Part shown: positions 56,723 through 59,312 of the stretch, one piece after another
How the letters are laid out: each line of letters opens with the position of its first letter
How positions within the stretch are numbered: position 1 is the stretch's first letter
Origin: Delphinapterus leucas
Taxonomy: Eukaryota; Chordata; Mammalia; Artiodactyla; Monodontidae
Length of the DNA stretch: 64,000 nucleotides
Direction: 5' to 3'
Assembly (NCBI RefSeq): GCF_002288925.2
Contig: NW_022098000.1
Span: 21,053,142 to 21,117,141, forward strand
Notes under the pieces: model-generated
The model's database searches: none
The model's input: only the letters and a program-made list of their open reading frames with translations
Told to the model about the DNA's origin: nothing
Translations under genes and position numbers: made by a program

Positions 56723-59283
56723 CTGGAAACATCATCCAGCCCCCAACCCCTCCTTATAAATGTCTCAGAATTCTCAAAAATCTTTCCCATATTCTCATCC
56801 TCCCTTAAGCCCTAAAGCTCTGATAGGGAACTATACTGGTAATTGCAATCATGGCAGGAGTTGCTCTAATTTGCCACTGAAAGCTACTGAGATGAGCAAA
56901 GCACTCATCCTGTCTGGCCTTCTCATTCCCGGGGCAGGTGTACCTGGTCCTACACATCACTACCGGCAAATCCAGGAGGACAGGAGAGATGTCACAGGGT
57001 ATGATGGGCAGCATGGGTACAGCCACGTTCACCAGGTGGATCTCCAGCTGAGAGCCGTTGGCAGGATAAAGGAGACCTGGCTCCAAACCTAAAGGCAAGG
57101 GAGAGTGGAGTCTCAGGCTGAACCGAGCAGTAAGCCACACAGGGTAACACAAAAACCTGCCACACGGGGGCAATGGCAGGCCCTGAGTTTACCGAAGGGT
57201 TAAAAGTAATATTTCTCATTTCCAAAGGCTGTATGAATGAGTGTGCTTCTTTATGACTTTATTTTTTTTTTCTTAATTCTCTCTTCAGGTCCATCCACTT
57301 AAATCCAGGAAAGAATTTTCCAACCCTCAAAGTTACTCTTTTCCAGTGGTATAGATGGATACACTGAGCCATGGCTTAGAAGCTCCCATATGTAGGATTC
57401 TCGACAAGGAAGATAACCAAGGTTCTGAGGGTCACCTTGCCAAGTTCTGTGCTACATGGGTATCATCTCATTAGGGTTCCTAGAGTTCCACCCCACAGCT
57501 TGGGATAGGGAAGTGGACACAGACATATAATGGTGTGATGTAACATTTGCATGTGGGCATCCGGTAACACAGAAGTTGGTCAGTTGGTCCATCTCCCTTC
57601 CAGATCTCTTTTACATCTGTCCTTAAACAGGACTCATTCTTTAGGATTCTTTAGATCAACAAATAAGAAACTTGCATTCGGTAAGGCCCAAACCTACCGT
57701 CAAAAATGACAGTGATCCACGTTCCTCCTGCGAGGCTGCCTTCTTCAGGTTCAATGTGGACACTCAGACAAGGCACTATAAGTGAGTAGGAGAAACCCTG
57801 GCTTCAGTGTGCAGATTCAATCCACCGGCTTCCTTTGAGCATTCCTCAGAATCACCACAAGGGCTTCATACAGCACAGATCGCTGCACCCACCCCCAGAG
57901 TTTCCCATCCAGTAGGTCTGTGGTGGATCCCAAGAATTTACAGTTCTAACCAGGTGCTGCTGGTGTTACTGGTCTGGGGACCACACCTTCCTCCCATTTT
58001 AAGGAAAGTTTTGACTGATCTTCTTATCTTAGACATCCAAAAACCATGTGTTCACGAGGACAATCCTGAACTTCCACTTCCTTTGGAAAAGGCTCCAGGA
58101 TACATTTGGTTCCTAACTGAATCCATAAAATGTCTTCTCTCTTTCCCACTCTTTAATTAGGTGGTCATATTTAACTGTTACCACTTATTTCTTATATTTC
58201 CACTTCCCAGAGAAGAGGAGAAAGTTCTGGAAGTTATCCTTATTTCAGTCCTCCTGCTTATAACACCATCCTCTAGTTTCTCCCTTTTGAATACATGATC
58301 AGAATGACTCCCCAAAGAGACACAGCATTCTCTAGATTTTTGCTTTGCCTGCTCAGAGAGGGGCTGAAGCATGAACCAGTGCTGGAATTTTTTTAAAAGC
58401 CCACTATAGACTTACACACTAAGCTAGACTGGCTTCTCGCATAGAGACTATGGGCTGAGCGTGACCTTATCAATGCCTTATTTTTGAAGATGATCCTGGA
58501 TGGACATGCCTTGTCCGAGGTAAAGCCAGCAAAAATCAGTTAGCTCCTCAGTGAGGTCTACAGAACGCTTTTCGGTTTCTATATCAGAAAAGTTAAAGGA
58601 CCACCCAAGCCACGCTAACTCTGGCTAGCCCAGGGCTTCCATGTACATTTATGCAGGGGGCGCTCTGCAGAACCAAGAGTGGTGAAGAATCATTCACATC
58701 GACACAACCATTCGTGGCAGCCCTGGCCAGATGGGCTCATGCTTACCCCTCAAAGGTGTATTAGATACTTCTACCTAACGAAGATCAAAAACAAATGTCA
58801 TAAAAAGATACAGAGGATAACCAAAGTCACTGAGAAAACTAGAGACCTGGTTTGAGAAAAGGAAATTTTTATTGGTCATTAATCACTAAGACAAGATAAG
58901 CTACTCCCCTTGGGAAGATAAAGTAATAAAATCTAAAAAGAATTGCATTGTATGGCTCAAAAAGAAATTATAAAAGGAAGGTTATAAGTTATTATTAAAA
59001 GCTCTAGACTTAACAGCAACTTCCACTGGCTGTTAAAAATTAAAGTATATAACTCTTTAATATATAACCTCAACTACTAAACAGAAAAAAGTTATTAAGC
59101 AGAGAAAATTTAAACCTAGGGGAGATACTTTAACACTTCCTCCCAAAGTAATATTTAAGTAACAGTAAATTAGTTCTCAAGGTAACCTGCTGCATTCTAT
59201 CCAAAATCCCTTCAAAACACATCCAACTCACCTGCTAAAAGTAGTATTTTGATACTTGTCAGAGAGACCAGCCAGCCAGTCAT
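1635..59283 (-). CDS. PKHD1: PKHD1 (fibrocystin/polyductin), 28 coding exons, 5' part of the gene
   Basis: This is the gene body covered by the exons listed separately (human exons 2 to 29; the first, non-coding exon is not placed). Fibrocystin is a very large type I membrane protein of primary cilia and apical membranes in kidney tubule and bile duct epithelium; loss in people causes autosomal recessive polycystic kidney disease. The joined exons give 3358 nt in one open frame, about 1119 residues: signal peptide (about 1-20), IPT/TIG domains (about 22-128, 129-235, 253-323), a PA14 domain (about 324-500), a long middle region, then IPT domains again from about 940. Every junction is GT-AG and phases match between exons. 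No stop or frameshift was seen, so it looks functional, not a pseudogene. The remaining three quarters of the protein lie left of base 1. Identity rests on remembered human protein sequence and exon sizes. Confidence 0.96.
1802..2168 (+). mobile_element. CHR-type tRNA-derived SINE, long form
   Basis: The tRNA-like head 'ggactcccctggtggcccag' with a degenerate B box ('ggttcgatccctggtcgg') leads into a tail of repeated 'cacaac' units with 'gcccacgcgcc' and an A-rich 'aaataaataa' end. Typical cetartiodactyl/whale SINE. Confidence 0.9.
2295..2350. repeat. Pyrimidine simple repeat (CTCTGT)n
   Basis: Runs of tctctgtgtctctctgtctc grading into a short CA stretch. A low-complexity microsatellite in intron 28. 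Confidence 0.85.
2829..3136 (+). mobile_element. CHR-type SINE, long form
   Basis: Begins 'gggacttccctggtggcaca', has 'aatccgcctgccaatgcagg' and a 'cacaactactaaggccc' body, and ends in 'aaataaataaa'. Same family as 1802-2168. Confidence 0.92.
3140..3740 (+). repeat. Old LINE-1 (L1M-like) 3' fragments
   Basis: Diverged text such as 'ctaaatgtccaataatggg' and 'acaaattacaacacaaacat' resembles the 3' end of old mammalian L1s. Boundaries are approximate. Confidence 0.5.
4528..4658 (-). CDS. PKHD1: PKHD1 exon 28, IPT/TIG domain
   Basis: 131 nt, residues about 1031-1074. Encodes [20 protein letters not shown] and [20 protein letters not shown]. Classic IPT strands with the paired cysteines. Acceptor TACAG, donor GTAAGT. 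It is separated from exon 27 by an intron of about 10.9 kb, much of it L1. Confidence 0.96.
5151..5270 (-). mobile_element. CHR-type SINE, short form, reverse
   Basis: Poly(T) start, 'ggatcttagctccccgacca', then 'ggaccaccagggaattccc' at the right end, which is the reversed SINE head. In intron 27. Confidence 0.9.
7023..7469 (-). pseudogene. L1 ORF2 C-terminal segment
   Basis: 148 codons open with [20 protein letters not shown] and [20 protein letters not shown], standard ORF2 C-terminal text. It is in a different frame from 7390-8406, showing a frameshift around 7400-7470. Confidence 0.9.
7390..8406 (-). pseudogene. L1 ORF2 reverse-transcriptase segment
   Basis: 338 codons open within a broken ORF2. 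It shows [20 protein letters not shown], the [12 protein letters not shown] motif, and GTRQGCPL. The catalytic box normally FADD reads FAGD here ([12 protein letters not shown]), so a metal-binding Asp is lost. The C-terminal ORF2 part continues in another frame at 7023-7469. Confidence 0.92.
8995..9695 (-). pseudogene. L1 ORF2 endonuclease segments
   Basis: Two overlapping open stretches (9294-9695 and 8995-9378) in different frames encode the apurinic-like endonuclease: NIYAPN and [10 protein letters not shown], then a [10 protein letters not shown] segment. The frameshift near 9300-9380 breaks ORF2. Confidence 0.88.
10089..10188. other. Assembly gap, 100 N
   Basis: Exactly 100 N inside the L1 ORF1/ORF2 junction. 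The 100-N size is a placeholder, not a measured length. Flanks are duplicated; see findings. Confidence 1.
10593..11075 (-). pseudogene. L1 ORF1 fragment (coiled coil and start of RNA-binding domain)
   Basis: 160 codons open. Residues about 20-90 are a heptad-rich coiled coil; the end ([20 protein letters not shown]) is the conserved start of the ORF1p RRM. The C-terminal part continues beyond a frame break towards 10270 (KAREN-like and [17 protein letters not shown] segments seen near 10300). Carries a 24-bp tandem duplication at 10909-10956. Confidence 0.88.
11275..12420 (+). repeat. Old LINE-1 pieces, plus strand, interrupted
   Basis: 11275-11447 ('gccagacattaaaatacctt') and 12236-12420 ('aaaattaactaaaaatgaat') both look like neighbouring parts of an L1 ORF2. 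Between them lie an L1 5' UTR-like block (11448-11775, 'ggggagatcaggtggcagag') and a separate LTR-like repeat (11776-12235). Confidence 0.65.
11776..12235 (+). repeat. LTR-like repeat (MaLR-like, family tentative)
   Basis: Starts 'tgaattgtgtccccctcaaa', contains 'gtgtccttataataaggga', and ends 'gacaataaatttctgttatt' (AATAAA signal) and 'gaaaactaatacaga'. A solo LTR of an ancient mammalian retrotransposon; the same family recurs at 21165-21592. Confidence 0.6.
12425..13165 (+). repeat. LINE-2 3' region, split by a SINE
   Basis: Text such as 'ttttccaatggcacctgtct', 'agccatatgatctgctccca' and the end 'agcgactggcacatagtaag' is typical of L2. A CHR SINE interrupts it. Confidence 0.7.
12608..12742 (+). 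mobile_element. CHR-type SINE, short form
   Basis: 'gacttccctggcagtccagt' head, 'ctaagatcccacatgccaca' core, (CAA)n tail. Flanks 'ccaacatcctttca' and 'ccaatatcctttca' form a near-perfect 14-bp target duplication within the L2. Confidence 0.92.
13424..13592 (+). repeat. MER5A-like hAT element
   Basis: 'gggcctgagactgcatttct' and 'ctgctggtccagaaccaaac' followed by 'tttgagaac' match the MER5A layout. A non-autonomous DNA transposon fossil. Confidence 0.7.
13640..13676. repeat. (GATG)n microsatellite
   Basis: About eight copies of gatg in tandem ('gatggatggatggatggatg'). Intron 27. Confidence 0.95.
13680..14945. other. Intron 27 sequence without recognised features
   Basis: Nothing recognised; presumably unique intronic sequence. 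Confidence 0.6.
14950..15170 (+). repeat. MIR SINE
   Basis: 'cctggtttgcatcctagctc', 'gccttgggcaagtcactctt' and 'gaacaggtactcagtaaacg' follow the MIR consensus order. Confidence 0.8.
15571..15843 (-). CDS. PKHD1: PKHD1 exon 27, IPT/TIG domain
   Basis: 273 nt, residues about 940-1031. Encodes [20 protein letters not shown], then [20 protein letters not shown] and a start of the next unit at [10 protein letters not shown]. Three sequons (NKT, NQT, NAS). One codon shorter than the human exon at its 5' end, just after the TTAAG acceptor. Donor GTAATC. Confidence 0.96.
16153..16279 (+). mobile_element. CHR-type SINE, short form
   Basis: 'gggacttccctggcagtcca' head, B box 'gggttcgaaccctggtcagg', and a poly(A) tail. 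In intron 26, about 310 bases downstream, in gene sense, lies exon 27. Confidence 0.93.
16437..16769 (+). mobile_element. LINE-1 3' end, 5' truncated
   Basis: A 333-bp L1 3' UTR fragment ('cactgtactgaaactaacat', 'gtaaatcaattatacttcag'). A perfect 12-bp target duplication, taaagttcatgc, flanks it at 16425-16436 and 16770-16781. It includes an (AT)n tract at about 16635-16705. Confidence 0.9.
16810..16915 (-). CDS. PKHD1: PKHD1 exon 26
   Basis: 106 nt, residues about 905-940, human size. Encodes [20 protein letters not shown] then [15 protein letters not shown]. Acceptor TTCCAG, donor GTATGA. The HCSGSCSF cysteine pair precedes the next IPT domain. Confidence 0.95.
17480..17800 (+). repeat. 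Probable old LINE-1 3' fragment
   Basis: Weak resemblance to L1 3' ends ('ggaactgggatggcatgaag', 'ttcaaaattgtctctaatta'). Intron 25; otherwise that intron shows nothing. Confidence 0.4.
18141..18263 (-). CDS. PKHD1: PKHD1 exon 25
   Basis: 123 nt, 41 codons, residues about 864-904, human size. Encodes [20 protein letters not shown] and [20 protein letters not shown]. Sequon NLT. Acceptor CTTAG, donor GTGAGA. Confidence 0.96.
18264..19162. other. PKHD1 intron 24
   Basis: 899 bases of AT-rich intron. No repeat, RNA gene or exon recognised. Confidence 0.7.
19163..19347 (-). CDS. PKHD1: PKHD1 exon 24
   Basis: 185 nt, residues about 802-863, human size. Encodes [20 protein letters not shown] and [20 protein letters not shown]. 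Sequon NVS. Acceptor CCACAG, donor GTATGT. Confidence 0.96.
19950..20125 (+). repeat. MIR/L2-type ancient repeat
   Basis: 'gatgaagaaaatgaaaccca' and 'aaaacccaggttgccttcta' suggest an eroded mammalian-wide repeat. Family not resolved. Confidence 0.45.
20577..20790 (-). mobile_element. CHR-type SINE, GC-rich subfamily, reverse
   Basis: Poly(T) then 'gggcctctcactgctgtggc', 'ttcccggaccggggcacgaa' and 'gcgccaccagggaagccc'. This young-looking subfamily is common in toothed whales, as far as I recall. A long antisense open frame here is the SINE itself. Confidence 0.92.
21165..21592 (+). repeat. LTR-like repeat (MaLR-like, family tentative)
   Basis: Same family as 11776-12235: 'gtgggctgaatggtggccct' start, 'tccagaactggaagagaata' with AATAAA, and 'gacagccccaggaagctaat' end. 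An internal 'gaggaagagacagtgtgac' is duplicated in tandem at about 21328-21365. Confidence 0.55.
21788..21915 (-). CDS. PKHD1: PKHD1 exon 23
   Basis: 128 nt, residues about 759-802, human size. Encodes [20 protein letters not shown] and [13 protein letters not shown]. Acceptor CATAG, donor GTAAAG. The first base completes AGC, giving Ser where human has Arg760. Confidence 0.95.
22370..22745 (+). repeat. Old LINE-1 3' end
   Basis: 'gatggaatactattcagcca' followed by 'aagttatctctgagcagagg' and 'tttttctgttattttcctaa' is the usual order at L1M 3' ends. Confidence 0.7.
22903..23016 (+). mobile_element. CHR-type SINE, short form
   Basis: 'gggaattccctggtggtcca' head, 'ctggtcagggaactaagatc' and an A-rich tail. 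Intron 22. Confidence 0.93.
23715..23915 (-). repeat. MER5A-like hAT element
   Basis: 'agttctcaaaatgtagtccc', 'gggaactcattagaaatgca' and 'aatttgtgttttaacacaac' match MER5A in reverse orientation. It ends about 100 bases downstream, in gene sense, of exon 22. Confidence 0.75.
24023..24161 (-). CDS. PKHD1: PKHD1 exon 22
   Basis: 139 nt, residues about 713-759, human size. Encodes [20 protein letters not shown] then [17 protein letters not shown]. Acceptor CTCTAG, donor GTAGGG. Its last two bases, AG, start the codon equivalent to human Arg760. Confidence 0.95.
24162..26912. other. PKHD1 intron 21
   Basis: Contains MIR-like blocks at about 24625-24800, 25002-25160 and 26490-26680 and an L2-like end near 24880-24975 ('ccaggcacagagtaagagct'). 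A 182-codon open frame on the minus strand (25838-26386) has no recognised domain and is probably chance. Nothing else seen. Confidence 0.6.
26913..27088 (-). CDS. PKHD1: PKHD1 exon 21
   Basis: 176 nt, residues about 654-713, human size. Encodes [37 protein letters not shown] and [12 protein letters not shown]. Acceptor TTTCAG, donor GTGATT. Sequon NLT at the end. Confidence 0.96.
27089..27847. other. PKHD1 intron 20
   Basis: An eroded MIR-like stretch at about 27460-27640 ('tttttctcatctgtaacgtc'); nothing else recognised. Confidence 0.55.
27848..27978 (-). CDS. PKHD1: PKHD1 exon 20
   Basis: 131 nt, residues about 611-654. Encodes [20 protein letters not shown] and [16 protein letters not shown]. 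It is 3 nt longer than the human exon I remember, because of an extra codon in the KKNVT stretch, which also creates an N-glycosylation sequon context. Acceptor TCTAG, donor GTAGCT. Confidence 0.95.
28374..28600 (-). repeat. MER20-like hAT element
   Basis: 'actgcccagtgcattgtagg' followed by 'acgtttagcaacattcctag' and 'gaccaaaaatgtctccacgc' follow MER20 in reverse orientation. MER20 copies are known from other work to act as enhancers in placental mammal uterus; no activity is shown here. Confidence 0.8.
28835..29045 (+). repeat. MIR/L2-type ancient repeat
   Basis: 'gcactttactggattatctc' and 'acccatttcacagatgagta' are typical of this class. Intron 19. Confidence 0.55.
29305..29447 (-). CDS. 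PKHD1: PKHD1 exon 19
   Basis: 143 nt, residues about 563-610, human size. Encodes [20 protein letters not shown] and [15 protein letters not shown]. Acceptor ATCCAG, donor GTAAGT. No named domain is assigned here; it belongs to the middle extracellular region. Confidence 0.96.
29448..30191. other. PKHD1 intron 18
   Basis: Nothing recognised except a purine-only tract at about 30112-30165 (agaagagaaagaaaggaaga). Confidence 0.65.
30192..30282 (-). CDS. PKHD1: PKHD1 exon 18
   Basis: 91 nt, residues about 533-563, human size. Encodes [20 protein letters not shown] then [10 protein letters not shown]. Acceptor AACAG, donor GTATGA. A CHR SINE sits 18 bases upstream of its acceptor. Confidence 0.95.
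30301..30425 (+). mobile_element. CHR-type SINE, short form
   Basis: 'gggaattccctggaggtcta' head and 'ggggaactaagatcccacaa'. It fills about half of the 225-base intron 17, very close to the exon 18 acceptor at 30283. Confidence 0.92.
30508..30597 (-). CDS. PKHD1: PKHD1 exon 17
   Basis: 90 nt, residues about 503-532, human size. Encodes [20 protein letters not shown] and [10 protein letters not shown]. Two sequons (NVSS, NAT). Acceptor TTTCAG, donor GTGGGA. Both ends on codon boundaries. Confidence 0.96.
31140..31215 (+). repeat. LINE-1 3' tail
   Basis: 'acaacattgtaaatcaacta' plus 'tatttcaattaaaaaaaaga' is the terminal L1 sequence. A short truncated insertion in intron 16. Confidence 0.65.
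31691..31969 (-). CDS. PKHD1: PKHD1 exon 16, PA14 domain end
   Basis: 279 nt, exactly 93 codons, residues about 410-502, human size (c.1234-1512). Encodes [20 protein letters not shown] near the start and [20 protein letters not shown] near the end. The YYLEAEHRG segment is the PA14 C-terminal strand. Acceptor ATGCAG, donor GTCTCC. A 179-codon open frame on the opposite strand here is only its shadow. Confidence 0.97.
32470..32704 (+). repeat. MIR SINE
   Basis: 'ttttggaatcagacaagtct', 'gaaaacagagataaagggac' and 'ttacagtaagacctcaataa' in MIR order. Intron 15, which also holds a poly(A) run at 32839-32855. Confidence 0.8.
32986..33100 (-). CDS. PKHD1: PKHD1 exon 15, PA14 domain core
   Basis: 115 nt, residues about 371-409, human size. 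Encodes [20 protein letters not shown] followed by [15 protein letters not shown]. The [15 protein letters not shown] segment is the characteristic PA14 strand pair. Sequon NYT. Acceptor TTCCAG, donor GTATAC. Ends on a codon boundary. Confidence 0.96.
34079..34200 (+). mobile_element. CHR-type SINE, short form
   Basis: 'gggacttctctggcagtcca' head and 'tggggaactaagatccctca'. The remainder of intron 14 (33101-35032) shows only a MIR-like end at 33365-33475. Confidence 0.9.
35033..35174 (-). CDS. PKHD1: PKHD1 exon 14, start of PA14 domain
   Basis: 142 nt, residues about 324-371, human size. Encodes [20 protein letters not shown], then [20 protein letters not shown]. This opens the PA14 domain, a beta-barrel thought to bind carbohydrate or ligand. 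Sequon at NASS. Acceptor TTTCAG, donor GTATGT. Confidence 0.96.
35785..36078 (+). repeat. MIR SINE split by a 74-bp insertion
   Basis: MIR text runs from 'aaagctctggaatcacacat' to 'atactgcacta', then resumes at 'aagggagtttaat' with 'agcaagtactcaataaagga'. The insertion 35938-36011 is flanked by a perfect 14-bp repeat, aaagactaagggag (35924-35937 and 36012-36025). Confidence 0.8.
36202..36378 (-). repeat. MER20-like hAT element
   Basis: 'ggctgtccggtgcattgaag', 'aatgtttagcagcacttcca' and 'gccattgagaaccactgcag' match MER20 in reverse. It lies 20 bases from the LTR at 36398. Confidence 0.82.
36398..37348 (-). mobile_element. Solo LTR of an endogenous retrovirus, CpG-rich
   Basis: 951 bp in intron 13, in PKHD1 sense. 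Ends are an inverted pair, TGTTA at 37348 and TAACA at 36402 on the minus strand. The first ~750 bp (U3) are GC- and CpG-rich. A TATAAAA box lies at 36562-36568 and a variant polyadenylation signal AGTAAA at 36478-36483, followed by a GT-rich stretch and the 3' end: the U3-R-U5 order of a retroviral LTR. No internal retroviral genes lie beside it, so it looks like a recombined solo LTR. No target duplication was seen. Open frames of about 90-100 codons inside are composition effects. Confidence 0.75.
37350..38410. other. Intron 13 sequence next to exon 13
   Basis: Mixed-composition sequence; nothing recognised. A 116-codon minus-strand open frame (37426-37776) has no domain I know. Confidence 0.55.
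38411..38506 (-). CDS. PKHD1: PKHD1 exon 13, third IPT/TIG domain end
   Basis: 96 nt, residues about 292-324, human size. Encodes [20 protein letters not shown] and then [11 protein letters not shown]. The CDI...IECTT cysteine pair is the typical IPT pattern. Acceptor CCTCAG, donor GTAAGG. Confidence 0.95.
38507..40714. other. PKHD1 introns 12 and 11 around exon 12
   Basis: Apart from exon 12 (39291-39392) nothing is recognised. The open frames here (for example 38979-39302 and 39635-39961, plus strand) run without splice or domain support. Confidence 0.55.
39291..39392 (-). CDS. PKHD1: PKHD1 exon 12, third IPT/TIG domain
   Basis: 102 nt, residues about 258-292, human size. Encodes [20 protein letters not shown] and [13 protein letters not shown]; the [15 protein letters not shown] core is a textbook IPT start. 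Acceptor TTGCAG, donor GTAACT. Confidence 0.96.
40715..40785 (-). CDS. PKHD1: PKHD1 exon 11
   Basis: 71 nt, residues about 234-258, human size. Encodes [20 protein letters not shown] then TYS. Acceptor TGAAG, donor GTACCA. The acceptor has an unusually weak polypyrimidine context but the reading frame and size fix it. Confidence 0.94.
40940..41090 (+). repeat. MIR-like SINE fragment
   Basis: 'agcattaaatggaataatga' and 'aagatactcaatagatactg' resemble the MIR 3' half. Intron 10. Confidence 0.6.
41635..41674 (-). CDS. PKHD1: PKHD1 exon 10 (40-nt micro-exon)
   Basis: 40 nt, residues about 221-234. Encodes [12 protein letters not shown] with a sequon at NVS. Acceptor TTACAG, donor GTAAGT. Same length as the human exon (c.668-707). 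Confidence 0.95.
41860..42092 (+). repeat. MIR-like SINE
   Basis: 'actggttactaggttcaact' and 'ctcacctgtaaaacaaaaac' follow MIR order; the L1 at 42105 landed in its 3' end. Confidence 0.6.
42105..42888 (-). mobile_element. LINE-1, 5' truncated
   Basis: A 784-bp L1 3' portion with poly(T) at the left and ORF2 C-terminal coding ([36 protein letters not shown]) on the minus strand. A perfect 12-bp target duplication, aggagaaccaat, lies at 42093-42104 and 42889-42900. It ends only 76 bases from exon 9. Confidence 0.93.
42965..43029 (-). CDS. PKHD1: PKHD1 exon 9
   Basis: 65 nt, residues about 199-221, human size. Encodes [20 protein letters not shown]. Acceptor CCCTAG; the donor GTCAGT is weaker than most but gives exactly the human length and phase. 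Confidence 0.94.
43548..43790 (+). repeat. MIR SINE, well preserved
   Basis: 'acagtatagtggttaagagg', 'cgagctctgccacttgctct' and 'ttggtttcctcatccgtaaa' match MIR along its length. Intron 8. Confidence 0.88.
43905..43926. repeat. (TG)n microsatellite
   Basis: About eleven tg units, 55 bases from the exon 8 donor side. Confidence 0.95.
43981..44055 (-). CDS. PKHD1: PKHD1 exon 8
   Basis: 75 nt, residues about 174-199, human size. Encodes [20 protein letters not shown] and then QTGC. Acceptor ATCCAG, donor GTGAGT. Part of the second IPT region; the cysteine before SLVNR is shared with human. Confidence 0.95.
44480..44965 (+). mobile_element. Tigger/pogo-like DNA transposon, internally deleted
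   Basis: 486 bp bounded by TA dinucleotides (44478-44479, 44966-44967). The left end 'gagtaagtcccttacatacg' pairs as an imperfect inverted repeat with the right end 'catatgtaggggatttactg'. Target TA and this end sequence indicate the Tc1/mariner superfamily. No intact transposase. Confidence 0.72.
44968..45092 (-). mobile_element. CHR-type SINE, short form, reverse
   Basis: Poly(T), 'cttagttccccatccaggga' and 'ggaccaccggggaata'. It inserted exactly at the right edge of the Tigger-like element. Confidence 0.88.
45499..45735 (+). mobile_element. LINE-1 3' end, 5' truncated
   Basis: 'gtaaatcaactatacttcaa' and 'taaaataaatct' at the end. A perfect 16-bp target duplication, aactcaatggctttca, flanks it (45483-45498 and 45736-45751). 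Confidence 0.92.
46182..46260 (-). CDS. PKHD1: PKHD1 exon 7
   Basis: 79 nt, residues about 148-174, human size. Encodes [20 protein letters not shown] followed by AEYIH, the IPT strand with a G-rich turn. Acceptor AACAG, donor GTAAGC. Ends in phase 2, so the next codon is completed as AGC (Ser) by exon 8. Confidence 0.95.
46261..49020. other. PKHD1 intron 6, left part
   Basis: About 2.8 kb without a recognised gene or clear repeat apart from a short CA run at about 48563-48580. A more GC-rich stretch at about 47950-48380 is not a convincing CpG island. Confidence 0.55.
49030..49280 (+). repeat. MIR SINE
   Basis: 'gtctgtgttcaaatctcagc', 'aataacttaaccttttggta' and 'catttcctcacctccaaaat' follow MIR. 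Intron 6. Confidence 0.82.
49599..49656 (-). CDS. PKHD1: PKHD1 exon 6, start of second IPT/TIG domain
   Basis: 58 nt, residues about 129-148. Translation [20 protein letters not shown] matches the human exon apart from one substitution (tyrosine for histidine). Acceptor AACAG, donor GTAAGA. A short exon, supported mainly by exact phase and neighbouring exons. Confidence 0.95.
50380..50490 (+). repeat. LINE-2 3' end
   Basis: 'aagctccagaaaggcagggg' and 'gggcacagcctggtatgtaa' are typical of the L2 terminus. Confidence 0.65.
51400..52045 (+). mobile_element. LINE-1 3' end with an assembly gap inside
   Basis: 'acactaccaaatgtaaaata', 'tagctgattcactctgttat' and 'tatactccaataaagatgtt' are whale L1 3' UTR text. 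The central part appears twice, once on each side of 100 N (see findings), so its true length is shorter than shown. Confidence 0.88.
51660..51759. other. Assembly gap, 100 N
   Basis: Exactly 100 N inside the L1 3' end; placeholder length. Confidence 1.
53508..53950 (+). repeat. MIR SINE split by a CHR SINE
   Basis: 'ctccaatcctggttctgcaa' and 'caaattatttaatctccctg' before, 'gtaagcattaaatgaatgtg' and 'ctgacatacacgtgctcaat' after the inserted SINE. Confidence 0.82.
53648..53866 (+). mobile_element. CHR-type SINE, young GC-rich subfamily
   Basis: 'ggcttccctggtggcgcagt' head, 'gtccgggaagatcccacatg' and a pure poly(A) tail of about 29. A perfect 13-bp target duplication, aagctaccccata (53634-53646 and 53867-53879), and low divergence point to recent insertion. 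Confidence 0.95.
54115..54223 (-). CDS. PKHD1: PKHD1 exon 5
   Basis: 109 nt, residues about 92-128, human size. Encodes [19 protein letters not shown] and ends DSCTFK, closing the first IPT unit. Acceptor CCTCAG, donor GTGGGT. The exon ends on a codon boundary. Confidence 0.95.
54902..55224 (+). repeat. DNA-transposon MITE (family uncertain)
   Basis: 'actgtccaatgtgtttaacc', 'gagcacttgaaatgtggcta' and 'ggttattgagcacttgaaat' match a common mammalian MITE; the right end 'tggctggcactgctg' is the expected inverted partner. Confidence 0.5.
55421..55743 (-). mobile_element. CHR-type SINE, long form, reverse
   Basis: Poly(T), 'gggtctttgttgctgcacac' body and 'accaccagggaagcccc' end. Intron 4. The antisense open frames of 93 and 120 codons are the SINE. 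Confidence 0.92.
55800..56675. other. Intron 4 sequence without recognised features
   Basis: Nothing recognised between the SINE and the (AC)n repeat. Confidence 0.6.
56681..56719. repeat. (AC)n microsatellite
   Basis: About 19 pure ac units, 225 bases from exon 4. Likely polymorphic. Confidence 0.96.
56944..57088 (-). CDS. PKHD1: PKHD1 exon 4, first IPT/TIG domain continued
   Basis: 145 nt, residues about 44-92. It contains [17 protein letters not shown] and [18 protein letters not shown], which align with human fibrocystin. An N-glycosylation sequon (NGS) is present. It is 6 nt shorter than the human exon I remember; the two missing codons fall between the NV and PCD motifs. Acceptor TTTAG, donor GTACAC. 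Ends in phase 2. Confidence 0.95.
57089..57697. other. PKHD1 intron 3
   Basis: 609 bases; nothing recognised. Confidence 0.7.
57698..57775 (-). CDS. PKHD1: PKHD1 exon 3, start of first IPT/TIG domain
   Basis: 78 nt, residues about 18-44. The translation includes [17 protein letters not shown], the opening strand of an IPT (immunoglobulin-like, plexin, transcription factor) fold. Acceptor TATAG and donor GTAGGT flank it, and the size matches the human exon (c.53-130). The threonine whose human change T36M is a common disease allele is present, encoded ACG. Confidence 0.95.
57832..57990 (+). repeat. MER5A-like hAT element
   Basis: 'gcattcctcagaatcaccac', 'acccccagagtttcccatcc' and 'ttactggtctggggaccaca' follow the MER5A plan. 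The rest of intron 2 (58000-59231) shows nothing. Confidence 0.72.
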
Positions 59284-59312
59284 CTTGTTCACTTAAATCA
59301 ATCCTTTCAAAA
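59232..59312 (-). CDS. PKHD1: PKHD1 exon 2, start codon and signal peptide
   Basis: Coding part is 59232-59283 (52 nt, the human size). It begins with the ATG at 59283-59281 and encodes [17 protein letters not shown], a hydrophobic signal peptide for ER entry. The start is well supported: -3 is A, and an in-frame TAA lies four codons upstream (59295-59293). The donor GTGAGT follows at 59231. The upstream limit at 59312 is inferred from an acceptor-like CTGAACAG and is less certain. Ends in phase 1. Confidence 0.93.
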
